This document shows, piece after piece, positions 35,585 through 45,392 of a stretch of DNA of 64,000 nt. Below the pieces are notes generated by a model. It saw only the letters and a program-made list of their open reading frames with translations, did not search any database and was not told the DNA's origin. The translations under genes and the position numbers were made by a program. Source of the DNA: Undibacterium sp. KW1 (GTDB lineage: Bacteria > Pseudomonadota > Gammaproteobacteria > Burkholderiales > Burkholderiaceae_D); contig NZ_AP018439.1 in assembly GCF_009937955.1 (NCBI RefSeq), forward strand, positions 5,642,001 through 5,706,000. The letters are read 5' to 3'. Within the stretch, counting starts at the first letter, position 1; each line of letters opens with the position of its first letter.

Positions 35585-36556
35585 ATGAAAAGCTTACATT
35601 CCCTGAAAACTCTCAGCCTGCTCTCAGTCAGTCTCGCATGTATCGCAGCTCCTGCCCTGGCTGCAGATTACAATCCATTTCCCAAAGCCGGTGTCTATGA
35701 TGCCAGCGACAATGGCTTTGAACGTCTGTTGACGGTGAAGCCTGATGGCAAATTCACTCTGGAAGTGGCAGAAAAAGGCAAACCCGGTAATTTGCGCAGC
35801 GGTGCGGGCGAAGGAAAGCTGACGGATGCCCCGGGTGGATGGAGCTTTAGCGAAGGCCGTTGCAATATGACCCTGAAACGCGCTGCGGGTGGCATGCAAT
35901 TGCATGTAGAAACTTGCGCCAGTGCATGGGGCGATGTGCCATTTGATGGCAAATACAAATACCAGGGCGAAGAAGTTGCTGCGGCACCTGTCAAAGCTGG
36001 GCCCGTCCCTGCCCCTATGCAAAAAGCTGCAGCACCTGCACCTGCAACAACAACGGCAGCACCTGCTGCTGCCGTGACGGCAGTTCCTGCTCCAACTCCA
36101 GCAAGTGGCCCCCTCCCCTCCCGCAAGGAGTTGATGGAAAAATGGGCGAATATTGCAACTGACGGTATTGCCGGAAAAAGTGTGCTGGTCTGGACCAAGT
36201 CCACCGGCAGCATATCACCAGACACCACGCTGGAAGCTTATTCCCAGGCCGCCTTTGTGGTAGATACAACGAGTGATTACCAGGCACTGTCAGCAACTGA
36301 AAAGGCCAAGTCGCCACTGCGCCTGATCAATATCCCTTTGCCAGCGACCGGCCCGAAGGAAGGGCTGGAGTTCGAGGTGGACTGCAAGTTTGGCAAATCC
36401 GATAAAGTCATCGCAATTAATGTCGCGAGCCAGGCCAAGGGAAAACCTGTCACACGCAAACGTACAAGTGCGTGGATGCTGAATAACAACTTCGAAGTAG
36501 TGGAAGTAAAACCGGCGAACAAAGCGAAATGCCCGACCGCGCAGGCTGGTTACTAA
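35585..36556 (+). CDS. hypothetical exported protein
   Basis: A 323-residue protein with a signal peptide (residues 1-26, ending PALAA). The first domain (residues 30-125) is beta-rich with two cysteines (GRCNMTL, ETCASAW); an alanine/proline/threonine-rich linker (about 130-180) leads to a second beta-rich domain with cysteines in VDCKFG and KAKCPT. It is a periplasmic or secreted protein of unknown function. A strong terminator follows. It is transcribed away from the minus-strand pair at 33910-35294. Confidence 0.7.
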   Translation: MKSLHSLKTLSLLSVSLACIAAPALAADYNPFPKAGVYDASDNGFERLLTVKPDGKFTLEVAEKGKPGNLRSGAGEGKLTDAPGGWSFSEGRCNMTLKRAAGGMQLHVETCASAWGDVPFDGKYKYQGEEVAAAPVKAGPVPAPMQKAAAPAPATTTAAPAAAVTAVPAPTPASGPLPSRKELMEKWANIATDGIAGKSVLVWTKSTGSISPDTTLEAYSQAAFVVDTTSDYQALSATEKAKSPLRLINIPLPATGPKEGLEFEVDCKFGKSDKVIAINVASQAKGKPVTRKRTSAWMLNNNFEVVEVKPANKAKCPTAQAGY

Positions 36557-36582
36557 AAACGGAGCTTGACGATTGAATCCGG

Positions 36583-36608
36583 AATGGCACCCTTGGGTGC
36601 CATTTTTT
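36583..36608 (+). terminator. rho-independent terminator
   Basis: AATGGCACCC (36583-36592) pairs perfectly with GGGTGCCATT (36595-36604) across a two-base loop, followed by a T-run. It ends the plus-strand gene stopping at 36556. Confidence 0.9.
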
Positions 36609-36688
36609 AACCTGCTTTTAAGGAAATAGTCCTATCCCTTGCTCACTTGATACTTCAGGCTGGAGCATGTCTGCTGACGATATCTTCC

Positions 36689-37603
36689 TTACCTTGCTTT
36701 TGTCGTTTTGCTGGTCTTCGCTAAAGGTTTGGCAGCCGCTTTAGGTTTTGTTGCTGTTTTTGCTGCTGGTTTTGCTGTTGGTTTGACCGCTGAGCTGGCA
36801 ACTGATTTACTTCCCGCCGCTGCCTTGCTGGCAGGTTTGGCTTTAGCACTTGCGCCAGCTTTTGCAGTTTTGGTCGCTGTACCAGCTGTACTTTTGCCAG
36901 CCGTTTTTTGTACCGGCACAGCTTCTGCTGTCGTGCTGCTGTCCTGTTCCCCTTGCATGGCTTTGCTGACGGCTTGCTTGAACTGTTCTTGCAACAGTCC
37001 CCACCAGGCGGCGGGGTTGACGAAGGGTGTGCTGGCATCTGCTGAGTCTGCTTCTTTAGTAGATTTGGCAGCATCGGTAGCTTTGGTAGATTGAGTGGGC
37101 TCTTCTACCGGCGCTTCAGCCTCTGCCGCAGATGCGCCTGCTTCAGGCGGCATATCGGCACTATCTTCATCGACCTCATCATCAGGATCAGGCTCAGCGA
37201 CCTTTGCCTTGGCCGTGTGTGGATGCATGGGCCAGTCGGCATTGCTATTGCTGTTACTGTTGCCCGAATTGCTGGCTGTTGAACTTGTTGTTGCCTGCTC
37301 CGCCATCGCACCAGCCTGCTGCGCGTGCTGGGCAAAGCTTTCACCTATCGATTGCAGCGCAGCCAGCGTTGCGCGTTGCACTTCGAGTGCCTGTATGGTC
37401 CCGCGCAGCATATTCATGTTGACTGTCAACCAGGATTCGACCGTCTTCAAATCCTGGATTTTCTTGTCCAGCTCATCAACGGACATGGGTGGTGCCACCA
37501 TGCCAGGTACCTGCATATTGCCCCAGAGTTTTTTGACGAAAGACAGGGTATCGCCCATGGCATTCATGCCGGGAATTTCAGAACCAGAAAACGGATTACT
37601 CAT
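36689..37603 (-). CDS. phaM: PhaM family polyhydroxyalkanoate granule regulatory protein
   Basis: A 304-residue protein whose first 95 residues match the PhaM pattern (GMNAMGDTLSFVKKLWGNM, DELDKKIQDLKTVESWLTVN, ALEVQRATLAAL). The middle is acidic and low complexity. The C-terminus is an alanine/lysine/proline-rich histone-like region (KTAKAGASAKAKPASKAAAG) expected to bind DNA. In Cupriavidus PhaM activates PHA synthase and tethers storage granules to the nucleoid. A good GGAAG ribosome site supports ATG 37603. No other pha gene is in this window. Confidence 0.9.
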   Translation of the reverse strand: MSNPFSGSEIPGMNAMGDTLSFVKKLWGNMQVPGMVAPPMSVDELDKKIQDLKTVESWLTVNMNMLRGTIQALEVQRATLAALQSIGESFAQHAQQAGAMAEQATTSSTASNSGNSNSNSNADWPMHPHTAKAKVAEPDPDDEVDEDSADMPPEAGASAAEAEAPVEEPTQSTKATDAAKSTKEADSADASTPFVNPAAWWGLLQEQFKQAVSKAMQGEQDSSTTAEAVPVQKTAGKSTAGTATKTAKAGASAKAKPASKAAAGSKSVASSAVKPTAKPAAKTATKPKAAAKPLAKTSKTTKAR

Positions 37604-37636
37604 ACGATTCTTCCTTCATATTTTCAGGGTTGCAGT

Positions 37637-38944
37637 TTATTTAATTCTAAGCATCTTGCATGAGCTGGGCAAGGCCGTCAATCGCGCATCGAAATATCGC
37701 TCGGTTTTAAAACCGTAGCCACTGCCTTCATTATCAAAACGCACGCCACTCTCGCCCTTTTTTTGCATGACCGAGACATACAAGGGCTGTATCAGTTGAT
37801 GGTCTTCTGCGCGCATGATGGCGTCATGGAAGGCATTCTTGTAATGCGCGCCTTCCATGGCGTGGGCCACGGCTGCTGCTTCGGTCGTCCTGGCTTTTTC
37901 TATGGCGGTAACCAGCATCTCCACCATGAGCTGCATGCGCAGATGCACATAATCATCGCGCGGGTCGGGATAGCGCTGACGGAATTGCTGATAAAAGGCG
38001 TCGCTGTCGGCACCGCCAGCATTGGGGTGCCATTCCGCCACCGCACGCACCCTGTCTATGCCTGCATCGCCCAGTGCCGCCGGTGCACCCAGGCCATTGC
38101 CATAGAAGGTATAGAACTTGGTCACCATGCCCGCCTCCTTGGCGGCCTTGACCAGCAGGGTCAGGTCATTGCCCCAGTTACCGGTGATGACGGCATCGGC
38201 ACCGCTGGCCTTGATCTTGGCCATATACGGAGCAAAGTCCTTGATCTTGCCTATGGGATGCAGGTCTTCGCCAACAATCGCAATATCCGGTCTTTTCTCT
38301 GCCAGCATGGTACGTGCTGATTTATTGACCTGGCGGCCAAAGCTATAGTCCTGGCCTATCAGGTAAATCTTTTTGGCGCGGCTGTCCGCCTTGATGACTT
38401 CTGTCAGCGCATGCATGCGCATGTCGGCATGGGCATCGAAACGGAAATGCCAGTAACTGCATTTTTCATTGGTCAGTGCCGGATCGACCGCAGAATAGTT
38501 AAGAAAGAGCAGGCGATTATCAGGTGTACGCTGATTATGCTTGTTGATGGCATCCACCAGAGCCAGGGCAACAGCAGAACTATTGCCTTGCACAACAAAG
38601 GGAATATGCTGATCTGTTACATGCTTGAGCGCAGTCAGGGAATCTTCTACCCCTTGCTTGTTATCAAAACTGCTTAATTGCAGGGGATGGGCACCATCAG
38701 GCAGGCGCACGCCGCCACGGGCATTGACTCTTTCTATGGCGATCTGCAAGTTTCTTTGCACTGCCTCACCGGCATTGCTGAAAGCACCGCTGAGACCATC
38801 TATCATGCCTATGCGTATTGGAGCAAGAGCGGAGCCGGGCTTGGTGTTTCCAGGATTTTGCGGCGTCACCGCCTGGACATTCTGTAGCAGACATAGCGCC
38901 AGCATTACGGGGGAATATCGTTTCAAGTAGTTAATTATTGTCAT
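37637..38944 (-). CDS. branched-chain amino acid-type ABC transporter substrate-binding protein
   Basis: A 435-residue type I periplasmic binding protein with a signal peptide ending VQAV. Family features include APIRIGMIDGLSGAFSNAGEAVQRN, INARGG-like RVNARGGVRLPDG, KIYLIGQDYSFGRQ and DAVITGNWGNDLTLL. No permease or ATPase genes are adjacent, so it is an orphan or works with a transporter encoded elsewhere. Branched-chain amino acids, amides or urea are typical ligands of the family; none can be chosen here. It is divergent from the DUF3108 pair. Confidence 0.85.
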   Translation of the reverse strand: MTIINYLKRYSPVMLALCLLQNVQAVTPQNPGNTKPGSALAPIRIGMIDGLSGAFSNAGEAVQRNLQIAIERVNARGGVRLPDGAHPLQLSSFDNKQGVEDSLTALKHVTDQHIPFVVQGNSSAVALALVDAINKHNQRTPDNRLLFLNYSAVDPALTNEKCSYWHFRFDAHADMRMHALTEVIKADSRAKKIYLIGQDYSFGRQVNKSARTMLAEKRPDIAIVGEDLHPIGKIKDFAPYMAKIKASGADAVITGNWGNDLTLLVKAAKEAGMVTKFYTFYGNGLGAPAALGDAGIDRVRAVAEWHPNAGGADSDAFYQQFRQRYPDPRDDYVHLRMQLMVEMLVTAIEKARTTEAAAVAHAMEGAHYKNAFHDAIMRAEDHQLIQPLYVSVMQKKGESGVRFDNEGSGYGFKTERYFDARLTALPSSCKMLRIK

Positions 38945-39060
38945 CGGCATCAGGTCTATCCAGTCATGTCCTGCATGATTGCTGCAAAAAATGCCATTTT
39001 ACTCCCTGGCAAAATACCTCAGGTCATCCAAAATTTATCTACTGCGTTTACACTAGCAGG

Positions 39061-40191
39061 ATGAATGCTACCGCCCCTCAATTTGATACCATGTTGTTGA
39101 CCCGCCAGAATATGCTGTTTTTGACGCTGGCGGTATTGCTGCACCTGTTTGTCTTGTATGGACTGGACAGGGACGTGATGCCAGACAAGCCACGATTGCA
39201 GGAAAACCCCATCGCAGTGCAATTCAGGGATATCCCCGAACAGACGGAGCAAAAAACCGTCAGCCCCGCCCCGAAACCAGGTCCACAAGCAGCGCCGGAA
39301 GCAAAACCACCCGCTACGGTGAAAAAGACGGTGACGCCTGTGGTCAGCCCTGAGCCCGAACCCGCCCCCGACCCGACTCCCGTAGCACCTGTTGAAGTCA
39401 AGGACAATACGCCTGTACCGGTAGCCGAGACCAAGCCTGAAGTCAAGGCCGAGGAGGCCAGCGGCACGCCTGGCCAGGACAGCAGCAATACCGAGGGACC
39501 GCAAACCTATCCTGTGCGTGCGCCCCAGACCGGCACAATCAGCATGCGCATCGTGCGTACTGAACCTAACCGCAGCCCGGTTTATGGCGATGGCGAGATT
39601 AACTGGGAGTTCAAGACTGGCCGCTACAAGATGAGCATCAATGCCTCGCTGGATTTGTTACTGACCTCCATCAACCTGTACCAGATGCACAGCGAGGGCA
39701 TGATTGATACGTATGGCATCACCCCTGCGACCAGTTCAGAAAAACGGCGCAACCGCAGTGAGACGGCGACTCATTTTGACCATCAGAAGAAATCTGTCAG
39801 TTTTTCTTCTTCAAATAAAACGGCAGAAATAAAAGATGGTGCCCAGGACAAGGCCAGTTTCCTCATGCAACTTGCTGGCATAGGCTATGCCGATCCCGAG
39901 AAATTTCAGCCTGGTCGTGAAATCCGGTTGCAAGTCGCTGAAGAAAGGGATGTCACCACCTTTGTCTTTATTGTGACCGCGTATGAAGAAGTCGAGACCA
40001 AGGCAGGCAAGTTCATGGCCTGGCATATAGTGCGCCCGCCCTTGCCTGGTTCTTATAATTCCAAGCTCGAAGTCTGGCTGTCACCCGACCAGCACTGGTA
40101 TCCGGTGCAAATACGCAATACGGAAAGTAATGGTGCCGTGACTACCCAGACCGCGACCAAAATCATCAGCATCACCAATATGGAAAGATAA
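39061..40191 (+). CDS. DUF3108 protein with TonB-like proline-rich N-terminal region
   Basis: A 376-residue protein starting at ATG 39061. A membrane anchor (residues 15-35) is followed by a long proline/glutamate/lysine-rich segment (about 50-140), as in TonB-type periplasm-spanning proteins, and then a DUF3108 beta-barrel-like domain (MRIVRTEPNRSPVYGDGEINWEF in part; SKLEVWLSPDQHWYPVQIR near the end). DUF3108 proteins are envelope proteins of unknown function. The adjacent gene, two bases downstream, is a second DUF3108 member, suggesting duplication. Confidence 0.85.
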   Translation: MNATAPQFDTMLLTRQNMLFLTLAVLLHLFVLYGLDRDVMPDKPRLQENPIAVQFRDIPEQTEQKTVSPAPKPGPQAAPEAKPPATVKKTVTPVVSPEPEPAPDPTPVAPVEVKDNTPVPVAETKPEVKAEEASGTPGQDSSNTEGPQTYPVRAPQTGTISMRIVRTEPNRSPVYGDGEINWEFKTGRYKMSINASLDLLLTSINLYQMHSEGMIDTYGITPATSSEKRRNRSETATHFDHQKKSVSFSSSNKTAEIKDGAQDKASFLMQLAGIGYADPEKFQPGREIRLQVAEERDVTTFVFIVTAYEEVETKAGKFMAWHIVRPPLPGSYNSKLEVWLSPDQHWYPVQIRNTESNGAVTTQTATKIISITNMER

Positions 40192-40193
40192 TA

Positions 40194-40952
40194 ATGCGCA
40201 CCGCAAGAGCCCCGCTTTTCACCCTATTTCTTACCCTGCTGCTGGCATCGGGCCTGAACAGCCCTGTCATGGCGCAGGGACATGAGACTGCCACCAAATA
40301 TGCGACGAAGCTGCCACCTTCGGTTGAGCTGCAATACAGCATCAAGGCCAAACAAAGCGGCTTGCCGCTGAGTGGTTCAGCCTCAGTCAAGTGGCAAACC
40401 GGCGACCAGAAATACAGCATCATCACAGAAACCCATGCCATGCTGGTCGGCAAAATACTCGATGCGAGCAGCGTGGGGAATATCGATGATTTTGGCCTGG
40501 CACCCGACAAGTTTGTCGAAAAACGCTTTCGCAAACCCGCCACCACGACCAGCTTTGAACGCGACAGCAAGACCCTGCGCTTTAGTGCATCTGCTGAAAC
40601 CTATGTACTTAAAGGGGGAGAACAGGACAGGACCAGTGCCAGCTGGCAGTTGATTGCCATCGCCCGCGCCGCTGGCGATGCTTTCAAGGCAGGTACGGAA
40701 TGGAAGATGCTGGTGGCTGGCCGCCGCGATGCCGACCCCTGGACTTTCAAAGTCGTTGGGCCGGAAAACATCAAGACCCCGATGGGCGACATGCTCGCCA
40801 TCCACGTCAACAAGGCACCACCTGCTGATTCCAAGGATCAGCAACTGGATTTATGGCTGGCACCCAGCCTGGAATGGTATCCGGTAAGGCTGAAGTTCAG
40901 CGATGCGGATGGGGATTATGTCGATCAGGTGCTGGAAGGCCTGAAAAAATAA
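40194..40952 (+). CDS. DUF3108 exported protein
   Basis: A 252-residue protein with a signal peptide (ending VMAQG). It shares the DUF3108 pattern with its upstream neighbour, including a start block (LPPSVELQYSIKAKQSGL) and the closing DLWLAPSLEWYPVRLKF, which parallels VWLSPDQHWYPVQI. The two genes are two bases apart and probably cotranscribed. Lacking the proline-rich anchor, this one should be free in the periplasm. Function is unknown. Confidence 0.85.
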   Translation: MRTARAPLFTLFLTLLLASGLNSPVMAQGHETATKYATKLPPSVELQYSIKAKQSGLPLSGSASVKWQTGDQKYSIITETHAMLVGKILDASSVGNIDDFGLAPDKFVEKRFRKPATTTSFERDSKTLRFSASAETYVLKGGEQDRTSASWQLIAIARAAGDAFKAGTEWKMLVAGRRDADPWTFKVVGPENIKTPMGDMLAIHVNKAPPADSKDQQLDLWLAPSLEWYPVRLKFSDADGDYVDQVLEGLKK

Positions 40953-40967
40953 GACCGGGCTGCACGA

Positions 40968-42404
40968 CTATTTTTCATGTGCCTTGACAACCGTGACCGT
41001 GCATTCTGCCTCGGCCACGACCTGGGCAGAAACACTGCCCAGATAACGGCGCAAGGCAGAGCTGCCGCGTGAACCTATGATGATGTGATCGACCCGGTTG
41101 CTATGGGCATAATCAATGATGGCGCTGGCTGGATCGGGTGCTTCCAGCACATGAAAGGTGATCTTGTCCGGGTTCAGGTTTAGAGGCCTTGCCCAATGCT
41201 TGAGATCGACCAGTTGTTTGACATGGATGTTCTCACCCTGCTGTATCAGGCTTTCATCCATGCCTATGCGGCTGACCTTGCGTATGGTCAGACAGGCCAG
41301 GCGGGCACCAGGTTCGGTTTGCAACATACGCCGTGTGATATTGCGCAGGCTGGCTGCCAGTGCTTCTGAACCGCCGGTCAAATCCAGCGCAGCGACGATG
41401 ATGGGCGCGCGGGATAATTGATCTGCTGCACTTTGCAACAAAGCTGGCTCTGCCCCGGCTGCCTGAAAACGCCGTTTGAGTACTGACAGATAACCATCCT
41501 GCCCCTGCTTGTCGGCCCGTGCCGTTAATTGCAACTGATCTGGATGCTGCAATAAAAAAGCCAGTTGGGCAGCCGTATCAAAGCGGGCCTGCGGTTCCAC
41601 TTCCAGACAGCGCAAGATAATTTCCTGCAACCATGGCGGTATCTCGCTGCGATGGCTGCGCGGCGGCAGGGGATCACGATACAGGCGTTTTTTTAACCCA
41701 GACACCGAAGTCGGATGACCAAAGGGCCGCTGCCCGGTTGCCAGGTGATACAGCAAGACCCCCAGCGAAAACAGATCGCTGCGCGGTTCATTGCGCACAC
41801 CCATGACCTGCTCAGGTGAAATATACGGGCCTGTGCCCATGGGCAGGCGAAATTCTTCATCCAGCAGATCAGGCAACCTGTCATGCCGCGACAGGCCAAA
41901 ATCGATGAGCACCACCGTGCCATCGGGGCGGAACATGATATTGCTGGGCTTGATATCGAGGTGAATGACATGCTGCTTGTGCAGATCCTGCAAGGCATGC
42001 GCAACCCTGATACCAATATCGACCACTTCGGCCAGCGGTAAAGGCGCGTCTTCAAAACGGCTGCGCAAGGATGTACCGGCAATTTGCTCCATGACGATGT
42101 AGGGCTGGGCATCAAAATCACCGGCACCAAAATAACGCGGCACATGCCTGCCCTTGAGCTTGGGCATGATCATTTGCTCGACTTCAAAGGCGACGATGGC
42201 GGTTGGGTCATCTGTTGAAAACAGCAGGGGCACTTTCATGATCAGCGGGCTATGCTCTGCCTCACCCTGTGTCGATGCATGACGATTACGCAGGTCAGTG
42301 ACGCGCCACAAGGCTGCCATACCACCAGTATGCAATTTTTCTTCAAGGCGGTAGCCGTCGAATTCCATGCCACTTTGCAGCTTTTGATGTGGGTGAGTGC
42401 TCAT
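40968..42404 (-). CDS. Ser/Thr protein kinase fused to universal stress protein domain
   Basis: A 478-residue cytosolic protein. The N-terminal kinase (residues about 15-285) has a glycine loop (HTGGMAALW), the ATP lysine in PLIMKVPLL, catalytic loop HLDIKPSNIMF (HLD instead of HRD), metal loop DFGLSR, activation end YISPEQ and DLFSLGVLLYHLATGQRPFG. The C-terminal UspA domain (about 330-478) keeps the nucleotide motif GSRGSSALRRYLGS. The fusion would couple nucleotide or stress sensing to phosphorylation. Start ATG 42404 follows GGAT; a TTG lies six bases upstream. It is 12 bp after the phosphoesterase gene, so the two are an operon. Confidence 0.92.
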   Translation of the reverse strand: MSTHPHQKLQSGMEFDGYRLEEKLHTGGMAALWRVTDLRNRHASTQGEAEHSPLIMKVPLLFSTDDPTAIVAFEVEQMIMPKLKGRHVPRYFGAGDFDAQPYIVMEQIAGTSLRSRFEDAPLPLAEVVDIGIRVAHALQDLHKQHVIHLDIKPSNIMFRPDGTVVLIDFGLSRHDRLPDLLDEEFRLPMGTGPYISPEQVMGVRNEPRSDLFSLGVLLYHLATGQRPFGHPTSVSGLKKRLYRDPLPPRSHRSEIPPWLQEIILRCLEVEPQARFDTAAQLAFLLQHPDQLQLTARADKQGQDGYLSVLKRRFQAAGAEPALLQSAADQLSRAPIIVAALDLTGGSEALAASLRNITRRMLQTEPGARLACLTIRKVSRIGMDESLIQQGENIHVKQLVDLKHWARPLNLNPDKITFHVLEAPDPASAIIDYAHSNRVDHIIIGSRGSSALRRYLGSVSAQVVAEAECTVTVVKAHEK

Positions 42405-42416
42405 ATCCAACCTGTC

Positions 42417-43160
42417 TCAATTACCATGCAGCAGTCTGTGCCCCAGGGCCGGTGGCAGACCGGCAGCAATGATTTTCTGGCAGGCAGTTTCTGTATCGTA
42501 GGGAACGCGGTAATAAGTCAGTTCCTGGTCTTCAGTATCAAAAGTCGCGTAACAGGCGGCAGGGTTGCCATCACGCGGCTGGCCTGCCGAACCGGGGATG
42601 ACCAGCCAGCGCCGCTGCCTGCTCAATGGTATGCCTTCTTCAGGTACGGGAGTGAATTCACCGGTCTTGCCAGTCAGACTGATATGGTAGAGGGTGGGCA
42701 TGTGTACATGACCACAGAAAGTAATATTGGCCTTGGTCGCATGCATGCTGCGTGTGGCTTCCATGACGCCGTCTATGTATTCCCATTTCTCCGGTGCCCA
42801 TGCATTCGCGTGGACGAACAATAAGTCTTCCCACTCTATGCGGTAAGGCAGTCTGGCAATGAAATCGAGTTGCCCGGGACTGAGCTGGGCACGTGTCCAG
42901 TCGACCACGGTCCTGGCAGTCGGGTTCATGCCCTGCCTGTCACTTTGCAGCAAACCGGCATCGTGATTGCCGATCAGCGCCCAGGCACCCTGGCTGACAT
43001 ACTCCATTACTTTATCCAGCACCCAGCACGGATCGGCACCATAACCGACCAGGTCGCCGAGGAAAGCATAGCGCGTCACCTTGCGCTGTTGCGCATGTGC
43101 CAGGCAAGCTTCCAGTGCTTCACGGTTGGCATGCAGGTCGGTGATGATGGCAATCAGCAT
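42417..43160 (-). CDS. calcineurin-like metallophosphoesterase
   Basis: A 247-residue cytosolic enzyme with the metallophosphoesterase signatures in order: DLHAN (residues 8-12), FLGDLVGYG, IGNHD, then CGHVHMPTLY. These residues bind two metals. The GD-variant with GYGADP resembles the YfcE/ApaH-distant group that includes possible protein phosphatases and phosphodiesterases. Being directly upstream of a Ser/Thr kinase in one operon, it could be the opposing phosphatase, which is an inference. Confidence 0.9.
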   Translation of the reverse strand: MLIAIITDLHANREALEACLAHAQQRKVTRYAFLGDLVGYGADPCWVLDKVMEYVSQGAWALIGNHDAGLLQSDRQGMNPTARTVVDWTRAQLSPGQLDFIARLPYRIEWEDLLFVHANAWAPEKWEYIDGVMEATRSMHATKANITFCGHVHMPTLYHISLTGKTGEFTPVPEEGIPLSRQRRWLVIPGSAGQPRDGNPAACYATFDTEDQELTYYRVPYDTETACQKIIAAGLPPALGHRLLHGN

Positions 43161-43231
43161 AGTGGGGCTTCATTCATGGTGTATGCACCTATTCTAGGCC
43201 TGCAAGTTAACGGCTAGCTTACAAGGCGACA

Positions 43232-43954
43232 TTACAAGTCAAAGTTACCGCTGCGGTAATACTCATAACCGCGGGCGCGCAAGGCGCAGGCAGGACAGGT
43301 ACCGCAACCATGGCCCCATGGATGCATGTCGCCACGTTGCCCGAGGTAGCAGGTATGCGTGTCTTCGCGTATCAGATCAACCAAAGCATTGCCACCAAGT
43401 TGTTCTGCCAGTTGCCAGGTCTGGGCCTTGTTAATCCACATCAGCGGGGTTTCCAGCTTCAGGCGGGTATTCATGCCCAGGTTCAGCGCCACTTGCAGGG
43501 CTTTCATGGTGTCATCACGGCAATCGGGGTAGCCGGAAAAATCGGTTTCACACATGCCACCGACCAGCACATTCAGCCCGCGACGATAAGCCAGAGTGGC
43601 TGCGGTCATCATGAACATCAGGTTGCGGCCTGGGACAAAGGTATTCGGCAAACCGTTTTCCTGCATTTCTATGGCGATGTCTTCTGTCATGGCCGTATGC
43701 GAAAGCTGGGAAATCAGCCCCAGGTCTATCATGTGATCTTCACCTAGGCGGCTCTGCCATTCGGGTGAAAACTGGCGTATTTTCTCTATCAGCACAGGCC
43801 TGACGCTGAGTTCTATGGCATGACGCTGACCATAGTCAAAACCTATAGTCTCAACATGGGAATAGCGGGACAGTGCCCAGGCCAGACAGGTGGCAGAATC
43901 CTGGCCACCACTGAACAACACCAGTGCTCGGTCTTTAGTGGTTAAATTATTCAT
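43232..43954 (-). CDS. queC: 7-cyano-7-deazaguanine synthase QueC
   Basis: A 240-residue enzyme that makes preQ0 from 7-carboxy-7-deazaguanine with ATP and ammonia in queuosine tRNA modification. The PP-loop motif [14 protein letters not shown] is near residue 15, the [13 protein letters not shown] region binds substrate, and the zinc-binding cysteines are at the end ([13 protein letters not shown] with an upstream CYLGQRG). Length is normal. No other que gene is nearby. It is divergent from the flippase gene. Confidence 0.96.
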   Translation of the reverse strand: MNNLTTKDRALVLFSGGQDSATCLAWALSRYSHVETIGFDYGQRHAIELSVRPVLIEKIRQFSPEWQSRLGEDHMIDLGLISQLSHTAMTEDIAIEMQENGLPNTFVPGRNLMFMMTAATLAYRRGLNVLVGGMCETDFSGYPDCRDDTMKALQVALNLGMNTRLKLETPLMWINKAQTWQLAEQLGGNALVDLIREDTHTCYLGQRGDMHPWGHGCGTCPACALRARGYEYYRSGNFDL

Positions 43955-44108
43955 AAATGACGGAAAATAAAGGTAAAGCTATTGTAAAAGAATGAAATAC
44001 TTTGTGTATCAGTCAGTCTTGATGTTATGTTTCTGTTGCAAAATATGCTGAGGTCAGCCCACGCACTGCAATCCCGCATCATAAGCCAGGACTCTCTCGT
44101 GCAAGCTC

Positions 44109-45392
44109 ATGAGTTTTTATAAAAAATTTCTTTCTTCTTCCATCTTATCGGTCATCGACCAGGGCATGCTCAGCGCCCTGAATTTCGTCATTGGCATTTT
44201 GCTCATGAATCTGGTGACCAAGGACGACTATGGTCTGTATGGGCAATTGTACGCCGGTGGCTTGCTGGTCGGCCTGATTGTTGATTCCTGGATAGCCGGC
44301 CCGCTGACCACGGTTGCACCATCGGTCCACGGTGACACCCGTAAATCCCTGTTGCGCCACTATTGGTACAAACAGGTATTCTGGACCCTGGCGATGGGCT
44401 CGCTGGCTTTCGTGATTGTGGAATTCGTCCCGGCGGCAACTCATTACAGCAACAAGAGCTGGCTGCTGGGCGTGGTATTTGCCACTTACCTGTTTGGCAA
44501 TGGCATACGTGAATATGGCCGTACGGTGGGCTTCATACAGTCCGATATCATTTCTGTATTGCGGCAAGATATTTTATATGTAGGCCTGGTCGGCATAGGC
44601 CTGGCGTCACTGTATTTCAGCAAGCATTTTGACCTGGTCACGGTGTTTGTGCTGCTGGCCGCCTCCTCCTTCCTGTGCACGCTGGCCAGCCGCCAGCATT
44701 TCCTGGCACATACCTCTACCGATGTTGAAGCCCATGCGGAAGAAGAAATCCGCCAGGCCATCAATGATCATCAGGAAACCATCTCTGGCCATGGGCGCTG
44801 GGCAGTGTCTGGCGTCATCGTCGGCTGGCTGTCGAATTACAGTTATGTGTATCTGTCCGGTGCCTGGCTGGGGGTAGCGGCAATTGCCGACCTGAATGCC
44901 TCGCGCCTGATGCTGATGCCCATACCGCTGGCGGTGGCTGCCTGGTCGCGGGTAGCCAGGCCGGAAGCCAGCCGTCTGATGGCAGAAAAAGACTGGCATG
45001 GTCTAAAGCGCCTGACCCTGTTCTCCATCGCCGGGATAGAACTGGTGGTACTGGCCTATGTTGCCCTGCTCCTGACCTCACTGCCCTGGCTGGAAAACCA
45101 TGTCATCAGCGCCAAGTACAGCGGGCTTGATCCCTTGGTCATGATGTGGGGCGCGTATTTCGCTATCAATGCGGCACGCTGGGTGGGTACCTCCTGGTTA
45201 TCCAGTGGTGGCGCCTACAAGCAAATGTTTTTCCTCGGCAGCGTGACACTCAGCATGGTGCTACTCATCACCGCCTTCAGTATCCCGCGCATGGGGGCAC
45301 AAGGCGCTATCCTGGCACTGATCGTGGTCGAAATATTTGAACTGATCGTGGTCTGGCGTTTTATTCTGCCACGTCTGCAGAAACAGGCTTAA
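44109..45392 (+). CDS. polysaccharide (Wzx/MurJ-type) flippase
   Basis: A 427-residue inner-membrane protein with about 12-14 hydrophobic segments and the start pattern of oligosaccharide flippases (VIDQGMLSALNFVIGILLMNLV). A polar loop near residues 200-230 (DVEAHAEEEIRQAIND) is acidic. It should flip lipid-linked glycans to the periplasm. Its 3' end overlaps the 3' end of the convergent hydrolase gene by 32 bp. No glycosyltransferase or polymerase gene is adjacent, so the linked glycan is unknown. Confidence 0.88.
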   Translation: MSFYKKFLSSSILSVIDQGMLSALNFVIGILLMNLVTKDDYGLYGQLYAGGLLVGLIVDSWIAGPLTTVAPSVHGDTRKSLLRHYWYKQVFWTLAMGSLAFVIVEFVPAATHYSNKSWLLGVVFATYLFGNGIREYGRTVGFIQSDIISVLRQDILYVGLVGIGLASLYFSKHFDLVTVFVLLAASSFLCTLASRQHFLAHTSTDVEAHAEEEIRQAINDHQETISGHGRWAVSGVIVGWLSNYSYVYLSGAWLGVAAIADLNASRLMLMPIPLAVAAWSRVARPEASRLMAEKDWHGLKRLTLFSIAGIELVVLAYVALLLTSLPWLENHVISAKYSGLDPLVMMWGAYFAINAARWVGTSWLSSGGAYKQMFFLGSVTLSMVLLITAFSIPRMGAQGAILALIVVEIFELIVVWRFILPRLQKQA

